A stretch of DNA of 51,002 nt from Caryophanales bacterium UBA5729 (GCA_002419505.1 DIGF01000010.1:1-51002); one strand, 5' to 3'; shown: positions 41,587 through 50,870, counted from the stretch's first letter. A program made the numbers and translations. The notes: generated from the sequence alone by a model not told the origin.

Positions 41587-42198
41587 ATGAGAAAAATAAT
41601 TATCTATATAATATTACTTTTAACTGGAGTTGCAAATATTCTTTTCTACCTAATATACGGTTTGCCAATTCCCATCTTATTTTTTATCTTATATGTTCCG
41701 TTTCATGTTATTAGTTTAATCTTTTATCGAGATTCTAAAATGATTACGGCTTATCATATTTTACAAATAATCCATCTTTTTGGGTATTTTATGATTTTTC
41801 AAACAAATAGTCAGTATTTCAGATTATTTGGAATTATTTCTTTTTTTGGAGTAATATTAACTGCCATAGTTGCTTTTGGTGTTGTTTTGCAGCATAGAAC
41901 AGATAAGTTCAATGAGAAGACCATGATGTGGTTAACCATCTATTCTTTAATGTTTTACTCGTTATACGCGCCTTTAATTCTTAATCTTTTTACAAATTTC
42001 TTTGGACCAGATCCATTAGCTATTCGTAGAACTGTTGAAGTGTTCCTAATTGTGCAAATGACACTCTATGCGGTTAATATAGTTCTTCAATTAGTTAGTA
42101 TTCATAATAACGAGATAAATATTTATTTTAAAAAAGAAGCAAAGAGACGCGCAGAAGTTCAAAATCAAAAAATAAAAGACATGCCTTTTTTTGAATAA
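41587..42198 (+). CDS. uncharacterised membrane protein, paralogue 2
   Basis: 203 residues with about six hydrophobic helices and a basic C-terminal tail, related along its full length to the protein at 39579-40196. GAGAGGTG precedes the start. It lies 17 bp upstream of the gamma-glutamyltransferase-like gene, with which it is probably cotranscribed. The two paralogues flank three minus-strand genes, which suggests an old duplication with an insertion or rearrangement between the copies. Confidence 0.7.
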   Translation: MRKIIIYIILLLTGVANILFYLIYGLPIPILFFILYVPFHVISLIFYRDSKMITAYHILQIIHLFGYFMIFQTNSQYFRLFGIISFFGVILTAIVAFGVVLQHRTDKFNEKTMMWLTIYSLMFYSLYAPLILNLFTNFFGPDPLAIRRTVEVFLIVQMTLYAVNIVLQLVSIHNNEINIYFKKEAKRRAEVQNQKIKDMPFFE

Positions 42199-42215
42199 GA
42201 ATTTAAGGTGATACC

Positions 42216-43799
42216 ATGAATATATTTTCAAACATAAAACAATCTGTTTATGCAAAAAATGGAGTTGTTGCAACTTCTGAGGGTTTGGCAGCACAGGCTG
42301 GATTAGAAATATTAAAAAAAGGCGGAAACGCAATCGATGCTGCAATAGCTACTGCAGCTTGTTTAACCGTTGTAGAACCATGCAGTAATGGTATAGGCAG
42401 CGATGCTTTTGCAATAATATATTTTAAAAACAAAATTTACGGACTAAATGCCTCTGGGCGTAGTTCTAGAAACATATCTATTGAAAAAGTTAAAAATTTA
42501 AATCATCAAGAAATGCCTAAATATGGTGTAATTCCTATTACAGTGCCTGGCGCACCTAAAGCTTGGGCAAGAATGGTTGAAAGATTTGGTAATCTAAGTT
42601 TATCAGAGGTTTTAACACCTGCAATTAGACTTGCAAGAGAGGGTTTTTCAATAGGTCATTATGTAGGTCACTATTTTGAGCATGCAATTAAACACTATGA
42701 AGAAAACAATCATGGACCGGAGTTTGAGCACTTCTTTGAAATATTTAAAAATGGGGATGATTTCTATAAAGCTGGAGATATTTTTAGAAGCGAACCTATG
42801 GCAAAAACCCTAGAAGAGATTGCTTACACAAATAGCGATAGTTTTTACAAAGGGTTTTTGGCTGATAAGATTGATTCATTCATGAAAAAACATAAAGGGT
42901 TTATCGACAAGGAAGATTTGAAAAGTTATGATGTAGAATTTATTGAACCTCTATCTGTTAATTACAAAGGCTACGATATTTTAGAGTTACCTCCTAACGG
43001 TCAAGGAATTACAGCTTTGATGGCACTAAATATTCTAAAAGATCAATATTTTAATTATGATGATCCAAGCACTTTTCACAAACAAATAGAAGCAATAAAA
43101 ATCGCTTTTTCTGACACAATGAAATATGTTACTGATCCACAATTCATGAAAATTAATCCCAATTACTTAATTAGCGATCAATATGCTCAACTTAGAAAAA
43201 AAGAAATAACTGATAAAGCTAAAGACTATGAATCGATTGATTATAAAAAAAGCGGAACAGTCTATTTAGCTACTGCTGATAAAGAAGGCAATATGGTTTC
43301 TTATATTCAAAGCAATTATATGGGTTTTGGAAGCGGGATTGTAATTGATGATACCGGTATTTCAATGCAAAACCGTGGTCATACTTTTTCATTAGATCCT
43401 AATCATGATAATTGTTTAATGCCCTATAAAAAAACTTATCACACAATTATCCCTGGTTTTATCATGAAAGATAAACAACCCATAGGACCTTTTGGTGTGA
43501 TGGGAGGTTTCATGCAGCCACAAGGTCATCTACAGGTTGTAATGAACATGATTGATTTTAAGATGGATCCTCAAACCGCTTTGGATGCACCTCGATTTAG
43601 ATGGGATGAACGCAAACAAGTTGCCTTAGAGGCTAATTATCCAGAAAAAATTACTCAGTTCTTAAAAGAAGCTGGACATGAAATAAAGATAGAAAATAGA
43701 GTTGGCGGATTCGGAAATGGTCAAATTATCATCAAAAAAGACAATAACTATTTAGCTGGTACTGAAACTAGATGTCAAGGCTACTTAGCATATTATTAA
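42216..43799 (+). CDS. gamma-glutamyltransferase-family protein (YwrD-like)
   Basis: 527-residue Ntn-hydrolase that should cleave itself at Thr348 (in SGTVYLATAD) into large and small subunits. The N-terminus begins at once with GVVATSEGLAAQAGLEILKKGGNAIDAA, without a signal peptide, so it is cytosolic, unlike secreted GGT. The region GLNASGRSSR replaces the Arg-containing motif used by classical GGT to hold the glutamyl carboxylate, as in YwrD-type relatives, so glutathione may not be the substrate. The small subunit keeps GGFMQPQGHLQVV and DAPRFRW. AAGGTG precedes the start. Confidence 0.87.
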   Translation: MNIFSNIKQSVYAKNGVVATSEGLAAQAGLEILKKGGNAIDAAIATAACLTVVEPCSNGIGSDAFAIIYFKNKIYGLNASGRSSRNISIEKVKNLNHQEMPKYGVIPITVPGAPKAWARMVERFGNLSLSEVLTPAIRLAREGFSIGHYVGHYFEHAIKHYEENNHGPEFEHFFEIFKNGDDFYKAGDIFRSEPMAKTLEEIAYTNSDSFYKGFLADKIDSFMKKHKGFIDKEDLKSYDVEFIEPLSVNYKGYDILELPPNGQGITALMALNILKDQYFNYDDPSTFHKQIEAIKIAFSDTMKYVTDPQFMKINPNYLISDQYAQLRKKEITDKAKDYESIDYKKSGTVYLATADKEGNMVSYIQSNYMGFGSGIVIDDTGISMQNRGHTFSLDPNHDNCLMPYKKTYHTIIPGFIMKDKQPIGPFGVMGGFMQPQGHLQVVMNMIDFKMDPQTALDAPRFRWDERKQVALEANYPEKITQFLKEAGHEIKIENRVGGFGNGQIIIKKDNNYLAGTETRCQGYLAYY

Positions 43800-43831
43800 A
43801 AAATCTACTCATAAATTTTGAGTAGATTTTT
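43799..43831. terminator. bidirectional terminator between convergent genes
   Basis: A perfect 13-bp stem AAAAATCTACTCA / TGAGTAGATTTTT (43799-43811, 43819-43831) with a seven-base loop. It overlaps the stop codons of both convergent genes. Confidence 0.88.
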
Positions 43832-45092
43832 CATTTGCTATTTTATATAACTCTTCAACTGCAAAATGATACTTAGTCACTGATATTTTCTGATCTGTAG
43901 GGAATAAATAATATGTATCATCATTTGTAGAAAAACTAATGCAATCACCCTTACCAAAATAATCATATTCGATGTGAACTCCATAATTAGATAATATGGG
44001 TTTATGAACTTTAAAGTCTTCCTCTTGAAGTTTGGCTACTAAAAAGAACCCGTTTTCATTATGCGTCAATGTTCCAATACCTAAACGATAATATCCAGAG
44101 CTGTTTGGCAATGAATCGATATTTACTTCGACGATAGAATTATACTCACCAGCATTAATCTCTTTTCTTACTTCTGATCTTTGCCAGTCAAACCAATCTG
44201 GAATGAAATTAAAAACTCCCATACCCTTAGTTTCATTAAGTCTATTATACTCATCTACATAATAAATATGGTTGCAGTTTTCACAGAAAAGGTTGTTGTT
44301 TTCGCTCTTCATACTATAATCAGTTAAACAATGAGGACAACGATACAATACTTTATGAAGATTATTCGCTCGATTATCGCCTTTTATTTTTATATTATTG
44401 TTAATTTGATATTCATAATCATTATAATAAAAAGCCGACTGCAATTTTTCGTTAATTTCTTTCAAAGAAAGCACTTCTAAATCATCTTTTGCAAACAAGT
44501 ATGTCATTACTGATTTGACAGGCACCTTTCTTTTCGCTAAATTCCAAACAGGATCATGTAAATGATGTCCATGTGAAATTAAAGTCACGACTGGATATTT
44601 AAACATCTTAATAAGTTTACCAAGACTATCTGGTAAAATTGCAGTTGTGCCTATAAGCGAATATCTTGCTTCTGGATAGATTACTGCTATAGATTTGTTA
44701 ACTTCTAATGTGTGTTTTAATTGTTTAACTATCGCTGGATCAGAAACAAATTTTCTTTTTCCTAAACAACCAACATTTCTCATTAAACTTTCTCTATTGA
44801 TGAAACCGTCAACCGCTACAACATAATTTGCTCTTCTAGGAAAAAATGCTCTTGTGGCCACCTTGAAATCAAAGAAACTATTATGATTACAAAGCAAAAC
44901 ATATGGACTTTTGACTTTATCCATATTAATTTTTACAATCTTAACTCTTCGAATATACGTTTCTGGGATACTCAAAAGCCAAGCCAATACTTGTAAATAC
45001 CATTTCGTTCTTTTCGGCATTGACTTCAAATCAAAACGTTCCATTTGTCTTATTTCTTCTAAAGTTCTATATTCTATGTCACTTATTTTCAT
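43809..45092 (-). CDS. PlsC-like acyltransferase fused to a zinc ribbon
   Basis: 427-residue protein. An N-terminal 1-acylglycerol-3-phosphate acyltransferase domain (about 40-215) has the NHNSFFD catalytic motif and a PEARYS block where EGxR is usual. It is followed by a zinc ribbon (CPHC and CENC, about residues 250-270) and a beta-rich C-terminal domain. The fusion and the missing canonical EGTR glycine leave the acyl acceptor uncertain. The start at 45092 has AAAGGC upstream; an ATG five codons earlier has no ribosome site. Last gene of the Ldh2-MsrB-SagB unit. Confidence 0.8.
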   Translation of the reverse strand: MKISDIEYRTLEEIRQMERFDLKSMPKRTKWYLQVLAWLLSIPETYIRRVKIVKINMDKVKSPYVLLCNHNSFFDFKVATRAFFPRRANYVVAVDGFINRESLMRNVGCLGKRKFVSDPAIVKQLKHTLEVNKSIAVIYPEARYSLIGTTAILPDSLGKLIKMFKYPVVTLISHGHHLHDPVWNLAKRKVPVKSVMTYLFAKDDLEVLSLKEINEKLQSAFYYNDYEYQINNNIKIKGDNRANNLHKVLYRCPHCLTDYSMKSENNNLFCENCNHIYYVDEYNRLNETKGMGVFNFIPDWFDWQRSEVRKEINAGEYNSIVEVNIDSLPNSSGYYRLGIGTLTHNENGFFLVAKLQEEDFKVHKPILSNYGVHIEYDYFGKGDCISFSTNDDTYYLFPTDQKISVTKYHFAVEELYKIANEKSTQNL

Positions 45093-45110
45093 TTTTTTGC
45101 CTTTCATTAG

Positions 45111-45848
45111 TTATTTTTTCTTTCCAACAGTAGCACAGTATATAGTGAAGTGTTTTTCTCCATCTACATTAAGTAGATCGTCAACTAAAACTTGATTATA
45201 AGCGCAAATAGCACAAACTCCAGAATTTATCACTTCTGCGCTTAATGAGAGATTTTGACAAGCGTGACCAGCTTCCATAGCAATCATTTTATGGGCACAA
45301 AATGCATACTTATATTCAGTTCTAGCCGGAATACAAGTAAAAAAAATAACTGCCTGAGCTCCTCTTAACTGTTTAAGCAAAGCATCATTGACCTTTAAAT
45401 CTAATTGCTTCTCTCTTCTTACTAGAGCTAATTGATGTTTATCTTGTAGGTATAAATATATCCCCGATTTTATTTTCTCTACATTATTGATGAAAACATA
45501 AGTTTCCATAGAGTTAGTGGCTCCTGCAGTAGGTATCGTTCGAAAAACTGCGTTATCACGATAGTAATCGACTCGTGAGGTTTCCCAAAGTAGATATGAA
45601 ATTTCTTCAAAACTAAGAAATGTATCCTTATATTCTCTTAGACTTCTTCTTGAAGCAATACATTCACTCAAGGTTTTTTGTTTTATGCTTGGGAACTCAC
45701 TAATCAATGAAATTATTTCAGCGTCTTTACCTTGTCGCAAAAATAGTTCTGGTTTTTCTAACCCTTGTCTTTTGGGGGTATTTGCATCATACAAGTCAAT
45801 CCAGTTAGGTTTTAAAACATCTCTGTTTTTCTTTAATTTGTCTACGAT
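45111..45848 (-). CDS. SagB-type nitroreductase, possible ATC start
   Basis: FMN-dependent oxidoreductase of the nitroreductase superfamily, SagB type: RRSLREY for FMN contact, ISYLLWETSRV, TIPTAGATNSMETYV and EAGHACQNLSLSAEV. No azole-peptide cluster is nearby, so it is probably a stand-alone oxidoreductase. The first standard start codon in frame is a TTG at 45794 without a ribosome site. Conserved-looking N-terminal sequence (NRDVLKPNWIDLYDANTPKR) continues upstream of it to an ATC at 45848, which lies nine bases after AGGAGG. A non-canonical ATC start is therefore proposed; the coordinates follow it. Confidence 0.75.
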   Translation of the reverse strand: MVDKLKKNRDVLKPNWIDLYDANTPKRQGLEKPELFLRQGKDAEIISLISEFPSIKQKTLSECIASRRSLREYKDTFLSFEEISYLLWETSRVDYYRDNAVFRTIPTAGATNSMETYVFINNVEKIKSGIYLYLQDKHQLALVRREKQLDLKVNDALLKQLRGAQAVIFFTCIPARTEYKYAFCAHKMIAMEAGHACQNLSLSAEVINSGVCAICAYNQVLVDDLLNVDGEKHFTIYCATVGKKK

Positions 45849-45849
45849 T

Positions 45850-46284
45850 TTAATCTACCTCCTTGAATATAGATAAATATTGTTTATAACCTCTTTTTTG
45901 CATTTCTGTTTTAGGGATAAACTCTAGAGACGCAGAGTTAATACAATATCTCAAATTACCGTTTGGTCCATCATTAAAGACATGACCCAAGTGGATGTTT
46001 GCCTCTTTTGACCTGACTTCTGTTCTAATCATACCGTGTGAATAGTCGATTTTTTCGTCAACAACAGTTGGATCAACGGGTTTTATAAATGAAGGCCAGC
46101 CACAATGAGAATCAAACTTGTCTTTTGAAGTAAACAATACTTTTTTCGATACTATATCAACATAAATCCCTTCTCTAAATTCTTGATCATAGAGATTATC
46201 ATAAGGTTTTTCTGTTCCGTTTTTCTGAGTAACATAAAACTGCAATGGTGTTAATTTTTTTATATTATCATCATATTTATCCAT
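45850..46284 (-). CDS. msrB: peptide methionine-R-sulfoxide reductase MsrB
   Basis: 144-residue repair enzyme that reduces methionine-R-sulfoxide in proteins, using thioredoxin. The core HCGWPSF and the catalytic Cys in RYCINSASL are present, with HLGHVFNDGP between them. The two CxxC zinc motifs are absent, as in the Bacillus-type enzymes. It starts 4 bp after the Ldh2-type gene without a strong ribosome site, so translation is probably coupled. Its last codons carry the AGGAGG used by the nitroreductase gene. Confidence 0.95.
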   Translation of the reverse strand: MDKYDDNIKKLTPLQFYVTQKNGTEKPYDNLYDQEFREGIYVDIVSKKVLFTSKDKFDSHCGWPSFIKPVDPTVVDEKIDYSHGMIRTEVRSKEANIHLGHVFNDGPNGNLRYCINSASLEFIPKTEMQKRGYKQYLSIFKEVD

Positions 46285-46288
46285 AGAA

Positions 46289-47392
46289 TTAAAATGGTAG
46301 TTCTTTGTTTAATTGAAGCGTGACATTAATTTCTTTTATATCATTGATACACGCTTCATTCAAAGGAACCCCTTTATCCTTTCTATCCAACCAAGTTAGA
46401 TATTCTTTTTCACCGGCAGTATATATCTTTTCTTCTCCCGGGGCTTTTTGACTATTTCTTAATGATCTCAAAATATCTCCAGTTGTTTTTTTAAAAGATT
46501 CCAATCCCATAAACGCTTCAGTATCGATAGCAATAAAGAAGTGACCTAAGTGATAAGGTTTTAGTTCGCCTTCCTCATCTCTGCCTGATAACATATTTAA
46601 AAAACTTCCCGCTTGCAAAGCTGAACTTAAAATCTCAACTACTGTCGCATAGCCGTAACCTTTATATCCAGCTAACTCTTCTCCTATCCCCCCTAAAGGT
46701 GCTAGTGCAGCTTCGCCCTTTACTAAATCTTCCAAAATTTGTAAAGAATCGGTTTTTGGCAATCCATCTCTGCCTATTACCATACCTTTTGGAGTTGACA
46801 GTCCCATTTTTGCAAAATATTCAATTTTACCCCTTTGAGTAATGCTTGTTGCACAGTCCAAAACAAAAGGAAACTCTTCATCAGTAGGCATTCCAAAAGT
46901 CAATGGATTTGTGCCAAGCATATTCTGAACGCCAAAAGTTGGGGCAATAGAAGGTCTAGCATTAGTTCCAGTAATCCCAATCATCCCTTCTTTGCTTGCC
47001 ATAGTTGCATAGTAACCGGCAATGCCATAATGCGTAGAATTTCTAACAGTTACCATTCCCATACCATATTTTTTTGCTTTTTCTATAGCTAATAACATAG
47101 CCTTATAACTAGCTACCATTCCCATACCATCATTAGCATCGAAAACAGCTGTTGTTGGTGTTTCTCTTAAAACATCAATCTTAGTAATAGGTTTTTGTAT
47201 TCCCGCTTTAATTCTATCAATATATATCGGTTTAAATCGATTAACTCCGTGACTTTCTATTCCTCTTCTATCGCTTTCTATTAACACGTCAGCACATATT
47301 TTTGCATCTTCTTGAGGAACTCCCATTTTTTTAAAGGCACTTACCATAAAGTCATCGATAAACTCCCATTTAACATATGTTCTATCATCCAT
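46289..47392 (-). CDS. Ldh2/MdhII-family NAD(P)-dependent dehydrogenase
   Basis: 367-residue 2-hydroxyacid dehydrogenase of the malate/L-lactate/ureidoglycolate dehydrogenase family, distinct from Rossmann-type LDH. Landmarks are RGIESHGVNRF, VRNSTHYGIAGYYA, GTNARPSIAPTFG, LGTNPLTFGMP and GYKGYGYATVVEILSSAL. The substrate (malate, lactate, sulfolactate or ureidoglycolate) cannot be fixed. AAGGAAG precedes the start; TATAAT at 47417-47422 with a poor -35 probably drives the four-gene unit Ldh2-MsrB-SagB-PlsC. Confidence 0.9.
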   Translation of the reverse strand: MDDRTYVKWEFIDDFMVSAFKKMGVPQEDAKICADVLIESDRRGIESHGVNRFKPIYIDRIKAGIQKPITKIDVLRETPTTAVFDANDGMGMVASYKAMLLAIEKAKKYGMGMVTVRNSTHYGIAGYYATMASKEGMIGITGTNARPSIAPTFGVQNMLGTNPLTFGMPTDEEFPFVLDCATSITQRGKIEYFAKMGLSTPKGMVIGRDGLPKTDSLQILEDLVKGEAALAPLGGIGEELAGYKGYGYATVVEILSSALQAGSFLNMLSGRDEEGELKPYHLGHFFIAIDTEAFMGLESFKKTTGDILRSLRNSQKAPGEEKIYTAGEKEYLTWLDRKDKGVPLNEACINDIKEINVTLQLNKELPF

Positions 47393-47541
47393 AAAATCAC
47401 TTCCTTTTATGTAGTAATTATAGCATAGATGACAATGTTTATGTCTAAATCAGAGATTTTTAATTACTAAATTTAATATAATCGTTTTTTTTATTTCATG
47501 TTATAATGAATATAAGAATTTAATGAAAGGATGATATCATT

Positions 47542-48777
47542 ATGCCAAAACAAATATTAATGGAAAAATTAGCTAAACTTGCAGTTGAAGTGGGAGCAAA
47601 TGTACAGAAAGACCAAATTGTTGTAATCAACACACCTACTCAAGCCGCTGAGATAGCTAGAATGGTAACAAAATTTGCTTATGAAGCAGGAGCAAAAAAG
47701 GTAATATTCAACTGGAGAGATGAACTTGCCGGAAGATATGCTTATGAATATGAAAGTGTTGAAACATTGCAAGATATTCCTCAATATTCAATCGACAAGA
47801 TGCACTATGTTGTAGACAAAAATGCCTGCGTAATATCAATTGTATCTCCAATTCCTGGAGCCAACAAAGGTGTAGACCCAATGAAAATTCAAGTATCTGG
47901 AGTAGCCGCTAGCAAGGCTTTAGGCTTCTATAGAGAACATATGATGGGTAACCGAAGTCAATGGACTATAATTGCTGCTTCAAACCCTATTTGGGCTAAA
48001 AAAGTCTTTCCTGAACTAGAAGAAACAGAAGCTACAGAAGCTCTTTGGGCCGCAATATTTAAAGCATCAAGAGTTAAAGAAGAATCTGACCCAATTAGTG
48101 AATGGAACCATCACAACAAAGCGTTGATTTCTCACAATAAGATACTAAATGATTATCAGTTCTCTTCACTACACTTTTCAAATTCAGTTGGAACTGACTT
48201 AACGATAAAACTTGTTGACAATCACGTTTGGTCTGGAGGGCAAGAGACTGCTACAACCGGTGTTGTCTTTAACCCAAATATTCCAACTGAAGAAAACTTT
48301 ACTATGCCGCATAAATATGGAGTCAATGGTAAGGTTGTTGCAACTAAACCACTTGATTACCAAGGAAACTTAATTGAAGATTTTTGGCTAGAATTTAAGG
48401 ATGGAAAAGTTGTAAATTACGACGCAAAAAAAGAAAAAGCCACTTTAAAAAATCTACTTGAATTTGACGAAGGAAGTTCATATTTGGGCGAAGTAGCCTT
48501 AATAGGTCACAATTCACCAATTTCACAAGCTAATATCTTATTCTTTAATACTCTATTTGACGAAAATGCTTCATGCCATCTAGCTTTAGGAAGAGCATAT
48601 CCAATGAATATTAAAGGTGGAACAGAAATGGAAGTTAAAGACTTAGAAAAATTCGGTTATAATAACTCCATGTCTCATTCCGACTTTATGTTTGGTAGTG
48701 ATGATATGGATATTGTCGGATTAACAAAAGATGGAACAAAAATTCAAATATTTAAAAATGGAAATTTTGTGATTTAA
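47542..48777 (+). CDS. M29-family aminopeptidase
   Basis: 411-residue cytosolic metallo-aminopeptidase of the AmpS/PepS (thermophilic aminopeptidase) family. It opens with LMEKLAKLAVEVGANVQKDQIVVI. The metal-site half shows GEVALIGHNSPIS, ENASCHLALGRAYP and MSHSDFMFGSDDMDI. Length is normal. AAAGGATGA precedes the start and TATAAT lies at 47502-47507 without a good -35. Single gene, divergent from the Ldh2 unit, followed by a terminator. Confidence 0.93.
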   Translation: MPKQILMEKLAKLAVEVGANVQKDQIVVINTPTQAAEIARMVTKFAYEAGAKKVIFNWRDELAGRYAYEYESVETLQDIPQYSIDKMHYVVDKNACVISIVSPIPGANKGVDPMKIQVSGVAASKALGFYREHMMGNRSQWTIIAASNPIWAKKVFPELEETEATEALWAAIFKASRVKEESDPISEWNHHNKALISHNKILNDYQFSSLHFSNSVGTDLTIKLVDNHVWSGGQETATTGVVFNPNIPTEENFTMPHKYGVNGKVVATKPLDYQGNLIEDFWLEFKDGKVVNYDAKKEKATLKNLLEFDEGSSYLGEVALIGHNSPISQANILFFNTLFDENASCHLALGRAYPMNIKGGTEMEVKDLEKFGYNNSMSHSDFMFGSDDMDIVGLTKDGTKIQIFKNGNFVI

Positions 48778-48792
48778 ATAAACAATACATAT

Positions 48793-48824
48793 AATAACTT
48801 AAGCGTCCCGCTTAAGTTATTTTA
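48793..48824 (+). terminator. terminator of the M29 aminopeptidase gene
   Basis: A perfect 13-bp stem (48793-48805 with 48809-48821) with a three-base loop, followed by a T-rich tract. Confidence 0.88.
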
Positions 48825-48906
48825 TTTATGAATCAATGATTATGGATAATTATTTAAATAACCCAGTTATGGTTTTTACACAATTTTGATGTCTTTGAAT
48901 AAATAT

Positions 48907-48935
48907 TTGACATTTACAGTAATTTTTCTTATAAT
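48907..48935 (+). promoter_or_regulatory. consensus promoter of the AraC-type gene
   Basis: TTGACA (48907-48912) and TATAAT (48930-48935), both perfect, with a 17-bp spacer. Its position rules out the in-frame ATG at 48886 as the main start. Confidence 0.85.
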
Positions 48936-48957
48936 TTTATTATTAAGGATGGGTAAA

Positions 48958-50136
48958 ATGAAAACAGAAAAAATGGCTTTTAATATTTACTACATGACAA
49001 ATGTATCGTTTTCTATCTATGATAATGATACTAAAGTATATGAGACCAATGCGCTTTTATTGCCTGAAACTTTAAGAAATGAAATTGAAGAAGATAAATT
49101 AGGAATTGTAATAGAACATAAAGACAATAAAATTTATAGAGTACAAACAAATTATGATATGACGTATTTATCAATTTACTCTAACAACAGAAATATTCTT
49201 TTAGGTCCGTTTTTAATAAACGATGATTATGAACAAATAATAGATAGACTTATTCTTTCATTCCGTTTAATAAGCGAGGAAGCAGAAATGATTGAAAACT
49301 TCTATCATGGCATGAAAATTCTAAGCGAAACTCAACAAAATATGTTTATTAATTGTTTAGTGTTATCTGATAATCTTAATGAGAACACACCCAGAATTTA
49401 TAATGTTCATGCTAAAAGAACTGTTGAAAATGACAGCCAATCAACAAAAAGTAATGACTATACGTTAAAAAACATTGAAAATAATATTGAAATTGAAGAA
49501 ATGTTGTTATCCATAGTTAGAAACGGTGATGTTGAGTCGGCTCAAAACTTAGATTTCCAGAAAATTTCAAATCAACATATAATCTATAAGAATAATTCAT
49601 TCACTAACATGAAAACGAATTTAATGATTTTTGATGCCTTATGTAATCGTGAAGCAATAAAAGCTGGCGTAGATAAGTTGTTAGCTTACAAAATATCCAA
49701 TAATATTAAATTCCATATTCACAAATTAAGTGTCTCTAGTGAACTGAAACTCATAGCACAAAAAATTCTCACTACTTATTCAAAAGCGGTCAAAGAATAT
49801 ACATTATTAAATTATAGTAATAACATTAGAAAAATCATTTTATTTGTGAGAAAAAACTTAACAAAGAGTTTTTCTCTCGATGATGTAGCAAAAGAACTGT
49901 TTATAACAAAAGAACATCTATCTAGATTATTTAAAAAAGAGGTTGGAATTACAATTTCTGAATACATTATTAAGTCAAAAATTGAAGAAGCCAAATCTTT
50001 ATTAAGATCAACTGATTATAATATTTTAAATATAGCCACTTTGTTAAACTTCGCGAATAGTTCTCACTTTTCAAACTCATTCAAAAAAGTTACTGGCATT
50101 TCGCCAAGTGAATATCGAAAACAACCAAGTGTTTAA
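48958..50136 (+). CDS. AraC-family transcriptional regulator
   Basis: 392-residue regulator. The C-terminal 100 residues hold the two AraC helix-turn-helix motifs (SLDDVAKELFITKEHLSRLF, then NILNIATLLNFANSSHFSNSF and the closing GISPSEYRK). The N-terminal 280 residues are not a recognisable cupin; they may be a sensor domain of the type found in long gut and sediment Bacillota regulators. The start at 48958 is chosen because the promoter ends at 48935 and AAGGATGG lies just upstream. No target operon is adjacent. It has no linked transport or enzyme gene. Confidence 0.9.
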   Translation: MKTEKMAFNIYYMTNVSFSIYDNDTKVYETNALLLPETLRNEIEEDKLGIVIEHKDNKIYRVQTNYDMTYLSIYSNNRNILLGPFLINDDYEQIIDRLILSFRLISEEAEMIENFYHGMKILSETQQNMFINCLVLSDNLNENTPRIYNVHAKRTVENDSQSTKSNDYTLKNIENNIEIEEMLLSIVRNGDVESAQNLDFQKISNQHIIYKNNSFTNMKTNLMIFDALCNREAIKAGVDKLLAYKISNNIKFHIHKLSVSSELKLIAQKILTTYSKAVKEYTLLNYSNNIRKIILFVRKNLTKSFSLDDVAKELFITKEHLSRLFKKEVGITISEYIIKSKIEEAKSLLRSTDYNILNIATLLNFANSSHFSNSFKKVTGISPSEYRKQPSV

Positions 50137-50229
50137 GCGCTTGTGACCCGGTGAATTAGAGATTTTCTTAAATCAAGACAAGCTTTCAATGTATATGTTT
50201 TAGCGGTTTTAACAATGTTTTTATAATAA

Positions 50230-50257
50230 AAAAGGCTTAATTTAAATTAAGCCTTTT
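50230..50257. terminator. palindromic terminator between the AraC gene and rplY
   Basis: A 28-bp perfect palindrome (50230-50257) that can fold into a stem of about 12 bp, flanked by A-rich and T-rich tracts. It serves rplY on the minus strand and possibly the convergent regulator gene. The stretch 50137-50229 holds nothing else recognisable. Confidence 0.82.
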
Positions 50258-50261
50258 ATGT

Positions 50262-50870
50262 TTATTCTTCAGTTTTCTCATTAATGACTTCAACATCCAT
50301 CGCATCTTTTTCTTCAACTTCTGCTTGGTCTTCTTCTGGAATATATTTAGTTTCAGAAACGTTTACTATTGTCTTTTCTAAATCGTCAACCACTTGAATT
50401 CCTACAGGAATTATTAGATCTTTAATTTTCAGTGAATCGCCTATTTCGAGATTAGAAACATCTAAATCAATGTGACTAAAATCTTCACCAATTCCATACT
50501 CAACTTCCACAGAATCAGTAATGAATTGTACAATTACACCTGGTTTTTCAACTTTATCTTTACCAATTAAATTAATTGGAAGATTAGCTTTAATTAAATC
50601 TCCAGCCATGACTTTTAAAAGTTTTACATTAAGAAATTGATTATGATTTACAATATCTCTCTGTACCTCTTTAATATAAACATTGTGTTTTTTTCTACCC
50701 AATTTTATCTCAAAGGTTTTAGTCATGCCATATTCTCTATACGCTTCTCTAAAATCTTTTTCATCAACTTGAATTGATTCTGGTTCAATTGATTTCCCAA
50801 ATAAAACTCCAGGAATTTTATTTCCTTCCCTAACTATTTTTAAGGGTTCTGTTCTCTTTTCTATTTTCAT
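50262..50870 (-). CDS. rplY: 50S ribosomal protein L25, Ctc form
   Basis: 202-residue 5S rRNA-binding ribosomal protein of the long Ctc (TL5) type. The N-terminal L25 domain (about 1-90) has KIPGVLFGK and VYIKEVQRDIVNHNQFLNVKLLKV, followed by the C-terminal beta domain (about 95-180) and a highly acidic tail. AAGGAG precedes the start, with a promoter at 50902-50930. In Bacillus the orthologue is a general-stress gene; no sigma-B-type promoter is evident here. Confidence 0.93.
   Translation of the reverse strand: MKIEKRTEPLKIVREGNKIPGVLFGKSIEPESIQVDEKDFREAYREYGMTKTFEIKLGRKKHNVYIKEVQRDIVNHNQFLNVKLLKVMAGDLIKANLPINLIGKDKVEKPGVIVQFITDSVEVEYGIGEDFSHIDLDVSNLEIGDSLKIKDLIIPVGIQVVDDLEKTIVNVSETKYIPEEDQAEVEEKDAMDVEVINEKTEE

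Noticed and set aside
45111..45848. Part of a thiazole/oxazole-modified peptide (SagBCD) cluster
   Set aside because: No cyclodehydratase or precursor peptide gene is adjacent; neighbours are MsrB, Ldh2 and PlsC types.
48886..48957. N-terminal membrane helix on the AraC-type regulator from an upstream ATG
   Set aside because: A perfect promoter lies inside this stretch, so the apparent helix is translated promoter DNA; the start at 48958 has a ribosome site.
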